64,000 nt of DNA from Flavimobilis soli (GCF_002564025.1 NZ_PDJH01000001.1:2294001-2358000); one strand, 5' to 3'; positions 1-10,583 are shown, counted from the stretch's first letter. Made by a program: numbers and translations. Notes: generated by a model not told the origin, from the letters alone.

Positions 1-2
1 GC

Positions 3-410
3 GAGCTGCCAGCGGCGTTCGTCGACGCGATGAACGACGACCTCAACGTGTCGGTCGCCCTCGCGGCCGTCCACGAGGCCGTGCGTGCCGGCAACTCCGC
101 GCTCGCGGCCGGGCAGAACGCCCAGGTGCGTGAGGCGCTCGTGCAGGTCCGGGCGATGCTCGACGTCCTCGGCCTGGACCCCGCGTCGAGCACGTGGGCG
201 CGCAGCACGACCGACGACCGCGCCGCGCGCGCTCTCGACGCCCTCGTCACCGCCGAGCTCGAGCGGCGGGCAGCCGCCCGCGCCGAGCGCGACTTCGCGA
301 CCGCGGACGCCGTCCGCGACCGCCTCACCGCCGCCGGGATCGTGGTGGAGGACTCCCCGCAGGGAGCCCGCTGGTCCCTGGCCACCGACACCCCGAAGGA
401 CGAGAACTGA
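3..410 (+). CDS. cysS: Cysteine--tRNA ligase, C-terminal part (cut by window edge)
   Basis: This is the last 135 residues of cysteinyl-tRNA synthetase, which charges tRNA-Cys in the cytoplasm. The reading frame is open from the window edge; the segment [16 protein letters not shown] is the typical start of the helical-bundle (DALR-like) anticodon-proximal domain of CysRS. The family's C-terminal pattern of Arg/Ala-rich helices ([14 protein letters not shown]) and the ending on G-x-RW follow. The catalytic Rossmann domain lies outside the window. The stop TGA overlaps the ATG of rlmB by one base, and cysS-rlmB is a conserved actinobacterial pair. Confidence 0.95.
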   Translation, partial: ELPAAFVDAMNDDLNVSVALAAVHEAVRAGNSALAAGQNAQVREALVQVRAMLDVLGLDPASSTWARSTTDDRAARALDALVTAELERRAAARAERDFATADAVRDRLTAAGIVVEDSPQGARWSLATDTPKDEN

Positions 411-1384
411 TGGCAGGCAACTCCCAGCGCCGAGGCGCGACCCGCAAGCCGGGCTCCAAGAAGGGCGCCCGCGTCGGCACCGGCGGTCACAGCCGGAAGG
501 CCCTCGAGGGCAAGGGCCCCACGCCCAAGGCCGAGGAGCGTCCCTACCACCCGGCGTACAAGGCCAAGGTGGCGGCCGAGCGTCGCAACGCGACGCAGCG
601 CCGCGGCAGCCAGGCAGGCCGCCGTACCGGTGGCGGCCGTTCCTCGACCCACGAGATGGTCGCCGGGCGCAACTCCGTCCTCGAGGCGCTGCGCGCCGAC
701 ATCCCCGTGTCGAACGTCTACATCGCGTCGCGGCTCGAGGCGGACGACCGCACCAAGGAGATCCTGCTGATCGCCTCCGAGCGACGCATGAACATCCTCG
801 AGGTCACCAAGCCCGAGCTCGACCGTCTGACCGACGGTGCCGTGCACCAGGGCGTCGCGCTCCAGGTCCCGCCGTACGAGTACGCCGACGTCGACGACCT
901 GCTCGACGCCGCGGCCGCGTCCGGCCGTGCGCCGCTCGTCGTCGCGCTCGACTCGATCACCGACCCGCGCAACCTCGGCGCGGTCCTGCGCTCCGCGGGC
1001 GCGTTCGGGGCGCACGGCGTGCTCGTCCCCGAGCGTCGCGCCGCCTCCATGACGGCGTCCGCGTGGAAGGTCTCCGCCGGTGCGGCCGCGCGCGTGCCCG
1101 TCGCCCGCGTGACGAACCTCGTGCGTGCGCTCGAGACGTTCCGCGAGGCCGGCTGCTTCGTCGTCGGGCTCGACGCTGGCGGTGACGTGTCCGTGCGCGA
1201 CCTCCCGTACGCGAGCGATCCCCTCGTGCTCGTCGTCGGCTCCGAGGGCAAGGGCCTCTCGCGGCTCGTCCGCGAGACGTGCGACGCGATCGCGTCGATC
1301 CCGATCGCGTCCGAGACCGAGTCGCTCAACGCGGGCGTCGCGGCGGGCATCGCCCTCTACGAGGTCGCGGGCCAGCGCGGCTGA
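410..1384 (+). CDS. rlmB: 23S rRNA (guanosine-2'-O-)-methyltransferase RlmB-type (SpoU/TrmH family)
   Basis: A 324-aa SPOUT-class RNA 2'-O-ribose methyltransferase that uses S-adenosylmethionine, by family acting on 23S rRNA. The first ~75 residues are a basic Lys/Arg/Gly-rich extension usual in actinobacterial members. An RNA-binding SpoU_sub_bind domain (GRNSVLEALRA, then VALQVPPYEY) follows. The catalytic trefoil-knot domain shows motif 1 (NLGAVLRSAGAFG), motif 2 (VVGSEGKGLSRLV) and motif 3 (ESLNAGVAAGIALYE). The ATG at 410 overlaps the cysS stop (TGATG), which indicates coupling and rules out the longer upstream frame. TrmH-type tRNA methylation is a less likely alternative. Confidence 0.92.
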   Translation: MAGNSQRRGATRKPGSKKGARVGTGGHSRKALEGKGPTPKAEERPYHPAYKAKVAAERRNATQRRGSQAGRRTGGGRSSTHEMVAGRNSVLEALRADIPVSNVYIASRLEADDRTKEILLIASERRMNILEVTKPELDRLTDGAVHQGVALQVPPYEYADVDDLLDAAAASGRAPLVVALDSITDPRNLGAVLRSAGAFGAHGVLVPERRAASMTASAWKVSAGAAARVPVARVTNLVRALETFREAGCFVVGLDAGGDVSVRDLPYASDPLVLVVGSEGKGLSRLVRETCDAIASIPIASETESLNAGVAAGIALYEVAGQRG

Positions 1385-1417
1385 CCCCGGCGGGCACAGC
1401 CGACAGGATGGGTACGA

Positions 1418-1450
1418 CGAAGGGCGGGCGCCACGGGCGCCCGCCCTTCG
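1418..1450. terminator. Bidirectional hairpin terminator between convergent genes
   Basis: Perfect 15-bp inverted repeat (1418-1432 with 1436-1450) and a 3-nt loop, G+C rich, between the rlmB stop and the stop of the convergent DUF4032 gene. No T-tract on the plus side, which is common in actinobacteria. Confidence 0.85.
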
Positions 1451-1495
1451 TACTGTCTGCGCCCTCCTGGGCGGCGTGCCGCTCGCGGCGGCGGC

Positions 1496-2713
1496 TTATC
1501 CGCCTAGCAGCGCGGCCTCGTCGCGGCGGTGCCGCAGGACGTTCATGACGTAGCTCGCGGTCGCCTCGCTCATCGGCACGTCGCGGCGCTGCTGCTGCGA
1601 GATGTACCAGCGGTGGTCGAGGATCTCGTGGAACATCTGGGCGGCCTCGAGCTTGCCGCGCATCTCGCGCGGCACGGCGCGGACGGTCGGCTCGAACACG
1701 CTCGTCACCCAGTCGTGCGCCACGAACTCCTCGTCCTCGTCCTGTCGCCCGCCCGACGCACGGTACTCGTCGAGGTCGTTGAGCAGACGGCGTGCCTGGT
1801 TCTCCTGGACGTCGAGGCCCGTGAGGTGCAGCAGACGGCGCGAGTGGTGGCCGGCGTCGACCACCTTCGGCTGGATGCGCACGGTCGTGCCGTCGTCGTG
1901 CGTCGTGATGCTCAGCTCGCCGACGTCGAAGCCGAGGGCGTTGAGACGCTCGATGCGCGCCGTGACGCGCCAGCGCTCGTTCGACTCGAACGACTCCTCG
2001 TCGGTGAGCGCAGCCCACAGCTCGTTGTACCGGGCGACGAGCGCGTCACCGATCGCGATCTCGTCGACCGAGTCCTCGAGCAGCGAGCCCGCCGCGAGGT
2101 CCATGAGCTCGCCGATGATGTTCGTCCGCGCGAGGTCGACGTCGTAGTTGCGCTGCCCGTCGGTCAGCTTCTCGTGGATGTCGCCCGTCTCGGCGTCCAC
2201 GAGGTAGGCCGCGAAGCGGTCCGCGTCGCGGCGGAACAGGGTGTTCGAGAGGGAGACGTCACCCCAGTAGAAGCCCACGAGGTGCAGGCGCACGAGCAGC
2301 ACGGCGAGCGCGTCGATCAGGCGCGTCGCGGTCTCGGGGCGCAGCTCCTGGCTGAACAGAGCGCGGTACGGCAGGGAGAACTGCAGGTGCTTCGTGATGA
2401 GCACGGCCTCGAGCGGCTCGCCCTCGGGGGAGCGGCGGCCCGTGATGACTCCGACCGGCTCGACGCACGGCACGCCCCCGATGCGGTTGAGCTGACGCAG
2501 CAGCTCGTACTCGCGGTAGGCGACCGACTCACCGATCTCCTTGATCGCGATCACGCCGGAGTCGACGCGGACGAACCGCACGATGTGCCGGGAGATGCCT
2601 CGCGGGAGCGCCGCGATGATGTCCTCCGGCCACGACTCCAGCGGGATGTGCCACGGCAGGTCGAGGAGCGCGGGGTCCGGGGAGACGGCGGAGATGGTGA
2701 GCTGCTGCTGCAC
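1496..2713 (-). CDS. DUF4032 domain protein (kinase-fold-like)
   Basis: A 405-aa actinobacterial protein recognised as DUF4032. The N-terminal half resembles an aminoglycoside/LPS-kinase-like fold: a catalytic-loop-like stretch GFYWGDVSLSNTLF and a DFG-like DAETG about 20 residues later. The C-terminal half is the DUF4032 region proper (PWHIPLE at the N end, HDWVTSVFEP and HRWYISQQQ towards the end). The substrate is unknown. I chose GTG at 2713 because GAGG lies 6 nt upstream and the product starts like family members (QQQLTISAVSPDPALLDLPW); an ATG at 2758 would add 15 atypical residues. A -10-like TATGCT lies at 2755-2760 on the minus strand. It is separated from the upstream ugpC-like gene by a terminator, so it is probably its own unit. 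Confidence 0.85.
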   Translation of the reverse strand: MQQQLTISAVSPDPALLDLPWHIPLESWPEDIIAALPRGISRHIVRFVRVDSGVIAIKEIGESVAYREYELLRQLNRIGGVPCVEPVGVITGRRSPEGEPLEAVLITKHLQFSLPYRALFSQELRPETATRLIDALAVLLVRLHLVGFYWGDVSLSNTLFRRDADRFAAYLVDAETGDIHEKLTDGQRNYDVDLARTNIIGELMDLAAGSLLEDSVDEIAIGDALVARYNELWAALTDEESFESNERWRVTARIERLNALGFDVGELSITTHDDGTTVRIQPKVVDAGHHSRRLLHLTGLDVQENQARRLLNDLDEYRASGGRQDEDEEFVAHDWVTSVFEPTVRAVPREMRGKLEAAQMFHEILDHRWYISQQQRRDVPMSEATASYVMNVLRHRRDEAALLGG

Positions 2714-2776
2714 GGGGGCCTCGAGACGAGAAGAGGGTGGAAGGGTTGCCCCCAGCATAGGAGGGGGCCCAGCACG

Positions 2777-2818
2777 CCCGAGGGGGCGGACCCGGACGAG
2801 CCGGACCGCCCCCTCGGG
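2777..2818 (-). terminator. Terminator after ugpC-like gene
   Basis: Inverted repeat with 13-bp perfect arms (2777-2789 and 2806-2818) just downstream of the ABC ATPase stop and upstream of the DUF4032 gene. Confidence 0.75.
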
Positions 2819-2842
2819 GTGCAGCGGGAACCGATCAGGCGA

Positions 2843-3967
<1,125 letters not shown>

Positions 3968-4066
3968 AGCTGTCGCCATTCCCTTCACCGGCAGGTACGT
4001 GCCGGACGATCCGAGTGAAGAGTGCCATGTAGAGCTGCGGGTCCAGATTTGTCCTCGCTGACACGA

Positions 4067-4088
4067 CGCCTGCCGACGGTGGCAGGCG
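4067..4088 (-). terminator. Hairpin downstream of otsB
   Basis: Perfect 8-bp inverted repeat with a 6-nt loop (4067-4074/4081-4088), 62 nt beyond the otsB stop on the minus strand. It also lies in the leader/promoter region of the ugpC-like gene, so a regulatory role there cannot be excluded. Confidence 0.5.
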
Positions 4089-4149
4089 CTGGGGCCAATC
4101 TTGCCACATGTGACCTCGATCCCGAGAGACGGAGGTCACTGGCGCACCG

Positions 4150-4989
4150 TCAGCCCGGCGCGCTGGCCCCGGTGAGGAGGTCGGCGAGCCGGGTCAGGAC
4201 GAGCGCTGCCTCGTCGGGGTCGGCGACGCGGTGCCGGGCCACGGTCTCGCCCGGTCCGACGCGGACCGAGACGTCGCCGTCGTGCAGGACGGCGAACGCC
4301 CGCTCGTCGGTGACGTCGTCGCCCATGTAGAAGACGGCGCGCGCGCCGGTCTCGGCGCGCAGGGCCTCGAGAGCCTGGCCCTTGGACGTCGCGACGACGC
4401 CCGTCTCGACGACGTCCTTGCCGCGCATGGGCGGCAGGCCCAGCGACTCGGAAGCGGCGACCGCCTCGGCCGTGGCCCGCACCGTGTCCTCGGGTCCGGC
4501 GAGCCGGACGTGGAGGACGGCGGCCGTCGGCTTGTGCTCGACCCACGCCCCCTCGGCCGTGCCCGCGACCTCCTCGAACGCGGTCGTGAGGTTCTCGAGC
4601 CGGTCCGCCTCGTCGGCGGAGAGCGCGACGGGCGTGTGCTCGAGGCCCTCGCCGGTCACGCGGCCCTGCTCGGCGCCGTGGCTGCCGACGAGCAACGTGC
4701 CCGCGGGCACCCGGGAGACCCGCGCGAGGTCGTCGAGCCGCCGCCCGCTCACGAGGGCGAGCCGCACGCGGTCGGGCGAGCCCGCCGCGAGGCGGGCGAG
4801 GGCTGCGCCGGCGGACGCGGTGGGCCGTGACTCGTCGGGCTTGTCCACGAGGCGCGCGACGACGCCGTCGAAGTCGGACGCGACGAGCACGGGCCCGTCC
4901 GCGGCCTCGGGCGAGGCGCCCGCCCCGCCCGCGAGGCGGGCGAGGGCGGTCTCGAGGTCGTCCGGCAGGGCAAGGGCTGGGTCAGGCAC
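4150..4989 (-). CDS. otsB: Trehalose-6-phosphate phosphatase
   Basis: A 279-aa HAD-superfamily phosphatase that removes phosphate from trehalose 6-phosphate, the second step of the OtsAB route. Motif I is [13 protein letters not shown], with the nucleophile and acid Asp as DFD; the usual T after DxDG is V. Motif II is LVSGR, the conserved VGSHGAE follows, and motif IV is [12 protein letters not shown]. Length is normal for OtsB. The start codon overlaps the end of otsA by 8 bp, so the two are co-translated and translational coupling is likely. The product is cytoplasmic, supplying trehalose as osmo/thermoprotectant or cell-envelope precursor. Confidence 0.93.
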   Translation of the reverse strand: MPDPALALPDDLETALARLAGGAGASPEAADGPVLVASDFDGVVARLVDKPDESRPTASAGAALARLAAGSPDRVRLALVSGRRLDDLARVSRVPAGTLLVGSHGAEQGRVTGEGLEHTPVALSADEADRLENLTTAFEEVAGTAEGAWVEHKPTAAVLHVRLAGPEDTVRATAEAVAASESLGLPPMRGKDVVETGVVATSKGQALEALRAETGARAVFYMGDDVTDERAFAVLHDGDVSVRVGPGETVARHRVADPDEAALVLTRLADLLTGASAPG

Positions 4990-6652
4990 GGGCAGTCTCC
5001 AGCAGGGCGGCGTCCGTCCTCGTCTCGGCGTCGGGACCCTCGAGCGACTCCGCGGCGACCTCGCGGGCGGCAGCCGCCGAGCCGGGCTCGGGCACGGCCT
5101 CGAGGGTGTTGAGGAAGCTGCGCGCCCACGCGGCGACGTCGTGCTCCATGACCACGCGCCGCAGGCGACGCATGCGGCGGCGCATCTCGCGGGGCTCCAT
5201 CTGCGCGGCGCGCATGAGGATCTCCTTGAGACCGTCGATGTCGTGCGGGTTGCACAGGAGCGCGCCCTTGCCGAGCTCGTCGGCAGCGCCCGTGAACTCG
5301 GACAGGACGAGCACGCCCTTCTCGTCGGAGCGGGCCGCGACGTACTCCTTCGCGACGAGGTTCATGCCGTCGCGCAGCGAGGTCACGAGGAGGACGTCGG
5401 CGGCGAGGTAGAGCGCGGCCATCTCCTCGGGCGGGTAGGAGTGGTGCATGTAGTTGATGGCGCTGTGGCCGATCTCGCCGTAGTCGCCGTTGATGCGGCC
5501 GACCAGCCCCTCGACGTCCTCGCGGAGCTGCTGGTAGGCGTCGACGTTCTCACGGCTCGGGCTCGCGACCTGGACGAGCGTCGCGTCGTTGACGTCGATG
5601 CGGCCGTCGGCGAGGAGCTCGCCGTAGGCCTTGATGCGGTGCCGGATGCCCTTGGTGTAGTCGAGGCGGTCGACGCCGAGCATGACGACCTTGGGGTTGC
5701 CGAGCTCGTTGCGGATCTCGCGGGCGCGCTCCTGGACCTCGGGCCGGCGCGCGAGCGCGTCGAACCGCGCCGAGTCGATCGAGATGGGGAACGCCTGGAC
5801 GTGCGCGAGCCGGTCGGTCGCCGGCTTGGCGTCGCCGGCGCCGCGCTGGGACCTGCCCGGCACGGTGATGACCCGGCTGCGGACGGTGTGGCCCGTGAGC
5901 CGGCGGGCGACGCGCAGGAAGTTCGCCGCGTCGCCAGCGCGCTGGAAGCCGATCACGTCGGCGCCGAGGAGGCCCTCGATGATCTGCGTGCGCCACGGGA
6001 GCTGGCTGAAGATCTCGAGGGACGGGAACGGGATGTGGTCGAAGAAGCCGATGCGCAGGTCGGGGCGCAGCGTGCGGAGCATCGCCGGGACGAGCTGGAG
6101 CTGGTAGTCGTGCACCCACACGAGCGCGCCGTGGGCTGCGGCTGCTGCGGCTGCGCGGGCGAAGCGGTGGTTGACGCGGCGGTACGCGTCCCACCACTGA
6201 CGGTGGTACGACGGCGCCTCGATGACGTCGTGGTACAGCGGCCACAGGGTGTCGTTCGAGAAACCCTCGTAGTACTGCTCGACGTCGTCCGACGTGAGCG
6301 TGACGGGGACGCAGCGGATGCCGCTCGCGTCGAACGGGTCGTGCTCGACGTCGGCCTTCCCGGACCAGCCGACCCAGGCACCGTCGGCGCCCTCCATGAC
6401 GGGGGCGAGAGCCGTGACGAGGCCGCCGGGTGACCGCTTCCAGGAGACCGAGCCGTCCTCGGCTGCCGTGAGGTCGACCGGGAGGCGGTTGGCGACGACC
6501 ACGAGGTCGTACTCGCCGGGCTCCGCGAGGTCGGACGGGGACGGGGCGGAGCGGGGCGTCAGCGCCGTCGGCGGGTGACCCGGGGCGGCGGGGCCGCTCG
6601 GGGTGTCTCCCAGCGGGGTGGCGTTGTCGCTCGGGCTCGGGCGGGTCGGCAT
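4982..6652 (-). CDS. otsA: Alpha,alpha-trehalose-phosphate synthase (UDP-forming)
   Basis: A 556-aa GT20 retaining glycosyltransferase that joins a glucosyl nucleotide to glucose 6-phosphate to give trehalose 6-phosphate. Visible: [11 protein letters not shown] at the N-terminus, the [11 protein letters not shown] glycine loop, VGWSG, the [14 protein letters not shown] motif, [12 protein letters not shown], the sugar-nucleotide site [10 protein letters not shown], and [12 protein letters not shown] near the C-terminus. The start was placed at ATG 6652 because AGGGAGAG lies 7 nt upstream; an open frame extends to 6757 but lacks an SD. A Pro/Ala-rich tail of about 40 residues precedes the enzyme domain. 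First gene of otsA-otsB, divergent from the Ser/Thr kinase gene. Confidence 0.95.
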   Translation of the reverse strand: MPTRPSPSDNATPLGDTPSGPAAPGHPPTALTPRSAPSPSDLAEPGEYDLVVVANRLPVDLTAAEDGSVSWKRSPGGLVTALAPVMEGADGAWVGWSGKADVEHDPFDASGIRCVPVTLTSDDVEQYYEGFSNDTLWPLYHDVIEAPSYHRQWWDAYRRVNHRFARAAAAAAAHGALVWVHDYQLQLVPAMLRTLRPDLRIGFFDHIPFPSLEIFSQLPWRTQIIEGLLGADVIGFQRAGDAANFLRVARRLTGHTVRSRVITVPGRSQRGAGDAKPATDRLAHVQAFPISIDSARFDALARRPEVQERAREIRNELGNPKVVMLGVDRLDYTKGIRHRIKAYGELLADGRIDVNDATLVQVASPSRENVDAYQQLREDVEGLVGRINGDYGEIGHSAINYMHHSYPPEEMAALYLAADVLLVTSLRDGMNLVAKEYVAARSDEKGVLVLSEFTGAADELGKGALLCNPHDIDGLKEILMRAAQMEPREMRRRMRRLRRVVMEHDVAAWARSFLNTLEAVPEPGSAAAAREVAAESLEGPDAETRTDAALLETARA

Positions 6653-6759
6653 CAGTTCTCTCCCTGTCTCGACGAACGCGCGGGGCGCGTCCGGCGCTTC
6701 GCGGCCGGATCGGCTTTGCGTGAAGTTGACCTGACTTTGCTCGCGTTTGGCGCTCATTG

Positions 6760-6765
6760 AGCATA
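6760..6765 (-). promoter_or_regulatory. Candidate -10 box of otsAB
   Basis: TATGCT on the minus strand about 100 nt upstream of the chosen otsA ATG, inside the 292-bp divergent region shared with the kinase gene. No convincing -35 seen. Nothing else was recognised in this region. Confidence 0.4.
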
Positions 6766-6944
6766 CCCGCGGCGTTCCAGACCCGCCCGGCGAGAGGCGG
6801 GGGAAGCGGGCAGCGTCACACTTCGAGACGGTCGTGGCCGTCTGACGGGCGTCCCCAGCGGCTCCGACGCCGTGTCGTGGAGAGCGCGTGGAGGCCCGCG
6901 CGCGCCGCCCCGCGGGCGCGCGACCTCTGGACTACCGTGCCGTT

Positions 6945-8912
6945 ATGGAGCGCAGCGAGAGGACTCCCGGCGACGAGGTAGGTGGGTACACGATCGTGCG
7001 CCCGCTCGGCGCAGGCGCAACCGGCACGGTCTACGTCGCCGAGGACGGCGGGGGCAACCAGGTCGCGCTCAAGATGCTGCACCCTGCCTACGCGGCCACC
7101 CCCGAGTCCCGCGACCGCCTCCTGCGCGAGGTCGCCGCGATGCGCAAGGTGCGCGACGACGCGTTCGTCACCGTCCTCGACGCCGAGGCCGACGGCCACG
7201 AGGCGTTCATCGTCATGGAGCTCGTCGACGGCCCCAGCCTCGAGGACGAGGTCCTCGGCGGAGGGCCCTTCGACGCGCACGACCTCCTCGAGCTCGCCGA
7301 GAAGCTCGCCAGGGCGCTGAGGTCCGTCCACGAGGCCGGCCTCGTGCACCGCGACGTCAAACCGTCCAACATCCTCCTCGCCGAGCACGGGCCCGTCCTG
7401 ATCGACTTCGGCATCGCGCAGGCCGCCGCCGACGCGCGGCTCACGTCGCACGGATTCGTCATGGGCACTCCCGGCTACCTCGCGCCCGAGCTGCTCGACG
7501 GCGCCGAGCCGTCCCCGGCAGGGGACTGGTGGGGCTGGGCTGCCTCGCTCGCGTTCGCCGTGACCGGCCGCGCCCCGTTCGGCGTCCGCCCGCTCGAGGC
7601 CGTGCTCGCCCGGGTCCGCGCGGGCGAGGTCGACCTCGAGGGCGCCGGCCCGATCACCGCGGAGGCCCTGCGCGGGGCGCTCGTCCCCGACCCGGCGCGG
7701 CGCACGTCACCCGAGGACGTCGTCGAGGCCCTGGGCGACGCCGTCGGCACGGGTGAGGTCCACGAGCTCGTCCCGCCGTCGACGCCGGGCGTGCCCCGAC
7801 CGATCGCGGTGACCGTCCCGCTCGACGCCCCGGCGGTAGCTCCTGACGACCTCGTCGCGCGGGAGGGCGTCGGCCCGTACGGCGAGGGCGTGCCGCGCAC
7901 GCCGTTGGCGGACGACGACGCGCCCGCCCAGCGGACCGCCGTCCTGCGCGTCCCTACCGGGGTCTTCGAGCAGCCCGAGACCGAGGAGGAGCCGGAAGGG
8001 GCCGACGCGGACGGCACGGTCGCGCTCCCGCCGTGGCAGGACATCGTCGCGAACGACCACCGGGCGAACGACCATGTCCCGACGACCGCGCTCGTCGCCG
8101 ACGACGGCGCCGGCCGCACGCTCGCCCTCCCGCAGCGCGACGAGACCGAGACCGCCGAGCCCGACGACCTGGACGACCACGCCCGCTTCGACGACGTCGA
8201 TCCCGACGACGCCAGCCACGACGCCGGCTACGAACGACCTCACCACGGGCGCCGCCCCGTCGCGCTCCTCGCGCTCGCGCTCCCCGTGTGCGCGCTCGCC
8301 GGTCTCTTCCCGATCGCGACGCTCGCCGGGATCGTCGTCGTGGTGCTCCTGCTGCGCTCCGTCTCCGTGACGACCGACGCCCTGCACTCGCGCCGCGAGC
8401 AGCGGGGCGTCCGGCGCGGCGACGCGCTCCGCGCCGCCAGCGCCTACCCCTGGTACCTCTTGCGCGCCCTGACGACGATGATCCCGGGCCTGCTCGTCGC
8501 CGCGAGCGTCACCGTGACCGTGCTCGGCACCCTCTGGTGGCTCCTCCAGACCAACCGCTGGGTCCCCGTCCCGCGCGGCGAGGCGCCCGCCGCCATCCTG
8601 ACCGGCGGCGTGCTCCGCGGGCCGGACGGTGAGGTCGTCGCGGCGCTCGGCACCGAGAACGCGAACTGGGTGTTCGTCGTCGCGCTCGCGGTCACCGCGC
8701 TCGTGACGCTGCTACTCCTGTGGTTCGGCCCCATGTCGTGGCCCGCGCGCGACGGCGCCCGCACGCTCCTCGCGCACCTCGCACCCGGGCGCGGCGGCAC
8801 GGTGTTGGCGGTCCTCGTGGGGCTCGCGGTCACCGCGCTCCTCGTGCTGTGGGCCGTTGTCGACAAGCCGATCGTCTGGTGGCCCTTCGGAGGGCCTCCC
8901 GACCTCTCCTGA
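6945..8912 (+). CDS. Ser/Thr protein kinase with C-terminal polytopic membrane region
   Basis: A 655-aa Hanks-type (PknB-like) kinase. Kinase domain about residues 12-275: glycine loop LGAGATGTVY (21-30), catalytic Lys in VALKML (43), HRDVKPSN (135-142), DFG (154-156), and GTPGYLAPE of the activation/P+1 loop. An acidic, low-complexity linker (about 275-430) follows. About four hydrophobic segments come next (near 437-470, 505-535, 568-595, 620-640), instead of the single TM plus PASTA repeats of PknB. The start at ATG 6945 is supported by TACCGT at 6932-6937, 7 nt upstream, a leaderless arrangement; the longer frame from 6888 is rejected. Targets are unknown. A terminator follows, so it is probably monocistronic. 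Confidence 0.9.
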   Translation: MERSERTPGDEVGGYTIVRPLGAGATGTVYVAEDGGGNQVALKMLHPAYAATPESRDRLLREVAAMRKVRDDAFVTVLDAEADGHEAFIVMELVDGPSLEDEVLGGGPFDAHDLLELAEKLARALRSVHEAGLVHRDVKPSNILLAEHGPVLIDFGIAQAAADARLTSHGFVMGTPGYLAPELLDGAEPSPAGDWWGWAASLAFAVTGRAPFGVRPLEAVLARVRAGEVDLEGAGPITAEALRGALVPDPARRTSPEDVVEALGDAVGTGEVHELVPPSTPGVPRPIAVTVPLDAPAVAPDDLVAREGVGPYGEGVPRTPLADDDAPAQRTAVLRVPTGVFEQPETEEEPEGADADGTVALPPWQDIVANDHRANDHVPTTALVADDGAGRTLALPQRDETETAEPDDLDDHARFDDVDPDDASHDAGYERPHHGRRPVALLALALPVCALAGLFPIATLAGIVVVVLLLRSVSVTTDALHSRREQRGVRRGDALRAASAYPWYLLRALTTMIPGLLVAASVTVTVLGTLWWLLQTNRWVPVPRGEAPAAILTGGVLRGPDGEVVAALGTENANWVFVVALAVTALVTLLLLWFGPMSWPARDGARTLLAHLAPGRGGTVLAVLVGLAVTALLVLWAVVDKPIVWWPFGGPPDLS

Positions 8913-8917
8913 CGCGG

Positions 8918-8940
8918 CCCGCGCGCCGTCAGCGCGCGGG
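8918..8940 (+). terminator. Hairpin terminator after the kinase gene
   Basis: Perfect 9-bp G+C arms (8918-8926/8932-8940) with a 5-nt loop, immediately after the kinase stop. Confidence 0.7.
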
Positions 8941-8984
8941 CGAGGGGAGTGCTCTCTCGCAGCCCCGTGGGCTACCCTCGGCGC

Positions 8985-9515
8985 GTGGGGACGAGACTGC
9001 TGACGAACGCGACGCGCGCCGTGCGTGCCGTGACGGCTGCGCTCTTCCTGCTGGTCGTCGTCGGGCAGACGTGCGCGCACGTCGGGCTCGCGCTCTCGCA
9101 GCGCGGCCTCGTCCTGACGAGCGGCTGCCTCTCCGACCAGCTCGGCCTCGGCTGGTGGGGCACCCACCTCGCGATGGTCCGCACGTCCGCCGAGTGCCCC
9201 GAGGGCACCCTCGCCCTCGGCGGGGAGCCCAGCGTCGCTGCCGCGGTCGTCGTCTCGGTCGCGATCCCCGCGCTCCTCGCGCACGCGCTCGCCGCGCTCG
9301 CGAGCGCGGGCGCCCTCGGCGTCGTGCGCTCCGCGCTCCGCGCCGTCGGGCGCATCCTCGGCCGGGCCGCTGCGCGTCTCCCGCGTCCCGCCGCCCTGCC
9401 CGACGTCGAGGCTCGTCCCGCCGTCGTGCGCTGCGCCCGCGACGAGGTCGCCCATACGCTGCGGCTCGCGCTCGCCCCTGTGCGCCGTGGGCCCCCGGTG
9501 CTCGTCCCTGCCTGA
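8985..9515 (+). CDS. Hypothetical membrane protein
   Basis: A 176-aa protein that I do not recognise. It has a hydrophobic segment near residues 17-38, an extracytoplasmic-looking stretch with paired cysteines (SGCLSDQLG and TSAECPEG), a second hydrophobic helix (VAAAVVVSVAIPALLAHALAALAS), and an Arg/Ala-rich tail. The start is GTG 8985: TACCCT at 8973-8978 sits 6 nt upstream, a leaderless arrangement. It lies 65 bp upstream of a DsbA-like gene, and two extracytoplasmic Cys could be a disulfide substrate; that link is inference. Confidence 0.7.
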   Translation: MGTRLLTNATRAVRAVTAALFLLVVVGQTCAHVGLALSQRGLVLTSGCLSDQLGLGWWGTHLAMVRTSAECPEGTLALGGEPSVAAAVVVSVAIPALLAHALAALASAGALGVVRSALRAVGRILGRAAARLPRPAALPDVEARPAVVRCARDEVAHTLRLALAPVRRGPPVLVPA

Positions 9516-9580
9516 CGGCCTCCGCCGTCCCCGGACCGACCACCCCTGCGCCGCCCGGCGCCCCCGACCTGAGGAACACC

Positions 9581-10420
9581 ATGGCCAAGAACACCAGCAA
9601 CAACGGCAAGCAGTCCGCTCGCCAGATCTCCGCGCAGATGCGCCAGGACGCGGCCCGCCGCGAGAAGCGCTTCCGCCTCATCTCGATCGGCGTGCTCGTC
9701 GCCGCGGTCCTCGGGCTCGCCATCGCCGCCGTGCCGATCGTCAAGGGCTACCTCGACGAGAAGAACAAGGCCACGCCCACGCTCGCCGACGTCACCCGCC
9801 CGACCGTCGTCAACACGGAGGGCGGCATCACCGTCGGCGCCGAGGGCGTCGCCGGCACGACGGGCGGAGCGGACGCTGTCGAGGTCGCGACGTACGTCGA
9901 CTACATGTGCCCCGCGTGCGGCGCGTTCGAGGACGCGACGGTCGCGCAGATGGACCAGCTGCGCGAGGCCGGCCTCATCACGCTCGTCGTGCAGCCGGTA
10001 TCGATCCTCAACCGCTTCTCGCAGGGCTCCGAGTACTCGACGCGTGCCGCCGCGGCCGCCGTCTACGTCGCGGCGAACGCGCCCGAGCAGTTCCTCGCGT
10101 TCCACACGGCGCTCTTCGGGAACCAGCCGGCGGAGAACACCAAGGGCCTGACGAACAAGGAGATCGGAGCCATCGCGCTGACCGCGGGCGTCCCCTCCGA
10201 GGTGTCCGACGCGATCGCGTCCGACAAGGCCGAGGACGAGTACGCCGACTGGATCGACGCCCAGACGGCCGACATCGTCGAGCGCCCCGAGCTCCTCGGC
10301 GAGCAGGGCTTCTCGACGCCGACCGTCACGATCGACGGCAAGCGCTGGGACGGCAACTGGACCGTCGAGGGTGCGCTCGTCCAGGCGGTCAACGAGGCCG
10401 CCGGCACGACCGAGGGCTGA
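9581..10420 (+). CDS. Membrane-anchored DsbA-like thioredoxin-fold protein
   Basis: A 279-aa thiol:disulfide oxidoreductase candidate. A basic N-terminal region (residues 1-31), one transmembrane helix (32-55), and a DsbA-type thioredoxin-4 domain with active site CPAC (110-113) in YVDYMCPACGAFE. The cis-Pro loop is near GFSTPTVTIDG. Topology suggests the domain is outside the membrane, acting on secreted proteins. The ATG at 9581 has GAGGA at 9571 as SD. A terminator follows. No DsbB or VKOR partner is visible in the window. Confidence 0.88.
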   Translation: MAKNTSNNGKQSARQISAQMRQDAARREKRFRLISIGVLVAAVLGLAIAAVPIVKGYLDEKNKATPTLADVTRPTVVNTEGGITVGAEGVAGTTGGADAVEVATYVDYMCPACGAFEDATVAQMDQLREAGLITLVVQPVSILNRFSQGSEYSTRAAAAAVYVAANAPEQFLAFHTALFGNQPAENTKGLTNKEIGAIALTAGVPSEVSDAIASDKAEDEYADWIDAQTADIVERPELLGEQGFSTPTVTIDGKRWDGNWTVEGALVQAVNEAAGTTEG

Positions 10421-10436
10421 CCTCAGACCCCCGCTG

Positions 10437-10468
10437 ACCGGGACGGCGGCGCTCGTCGCCGTCCCGGT
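10437..10468 (+). terminator. Hairpin terminator after dsbA-like gene
   Basis: Perfect 12-bp arms (10437-10448/10457-10468), 8-nt loop, 16 nt after the stop codon. Confidence 0.8.
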
Positions 10469-10501
10469 CCAGGACTGCCCGTTTGGTAGTCTCGGCTCCG
10501 C

Positions 10502-10574
10502 GCCGCCTTAGCTCAGCTGGTAGAGCACCGCTCTTGTAAAGCGAAGGTCGTCGGTTCGAACCCGACAGGCGGCT
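10502..10574 (+). tRNA. tRNA-Thr (anticodon TGT)
   Basis: 73-nt cloverleaf. The acceptor arms are GCCGCCT (10502-10508) and AGGCGGC (10567-10573) with discriminator T. The D-arm is AGCTCAGCTGGTAGAGC, the anticodon loop is CTTGTAA (anticodon TGT, reading ACA), and the T-arm carries GGTTCGAACCC. CCA is not encoded. A TAGTCT -10-like box lies at 10487-10492 just upstream. Confidence 0.96.
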
Positions 10575-10583
10575 CCGACACAA

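Noticed and set aside
8720..9580. N-terminal 287 codons of the frame leading into the DsbA-like protein
   Set aside because: Overlaps the kinase end and the hypothetical membrane gene out of frame; ATG 9581 has an SD and begins the family-like sequence.
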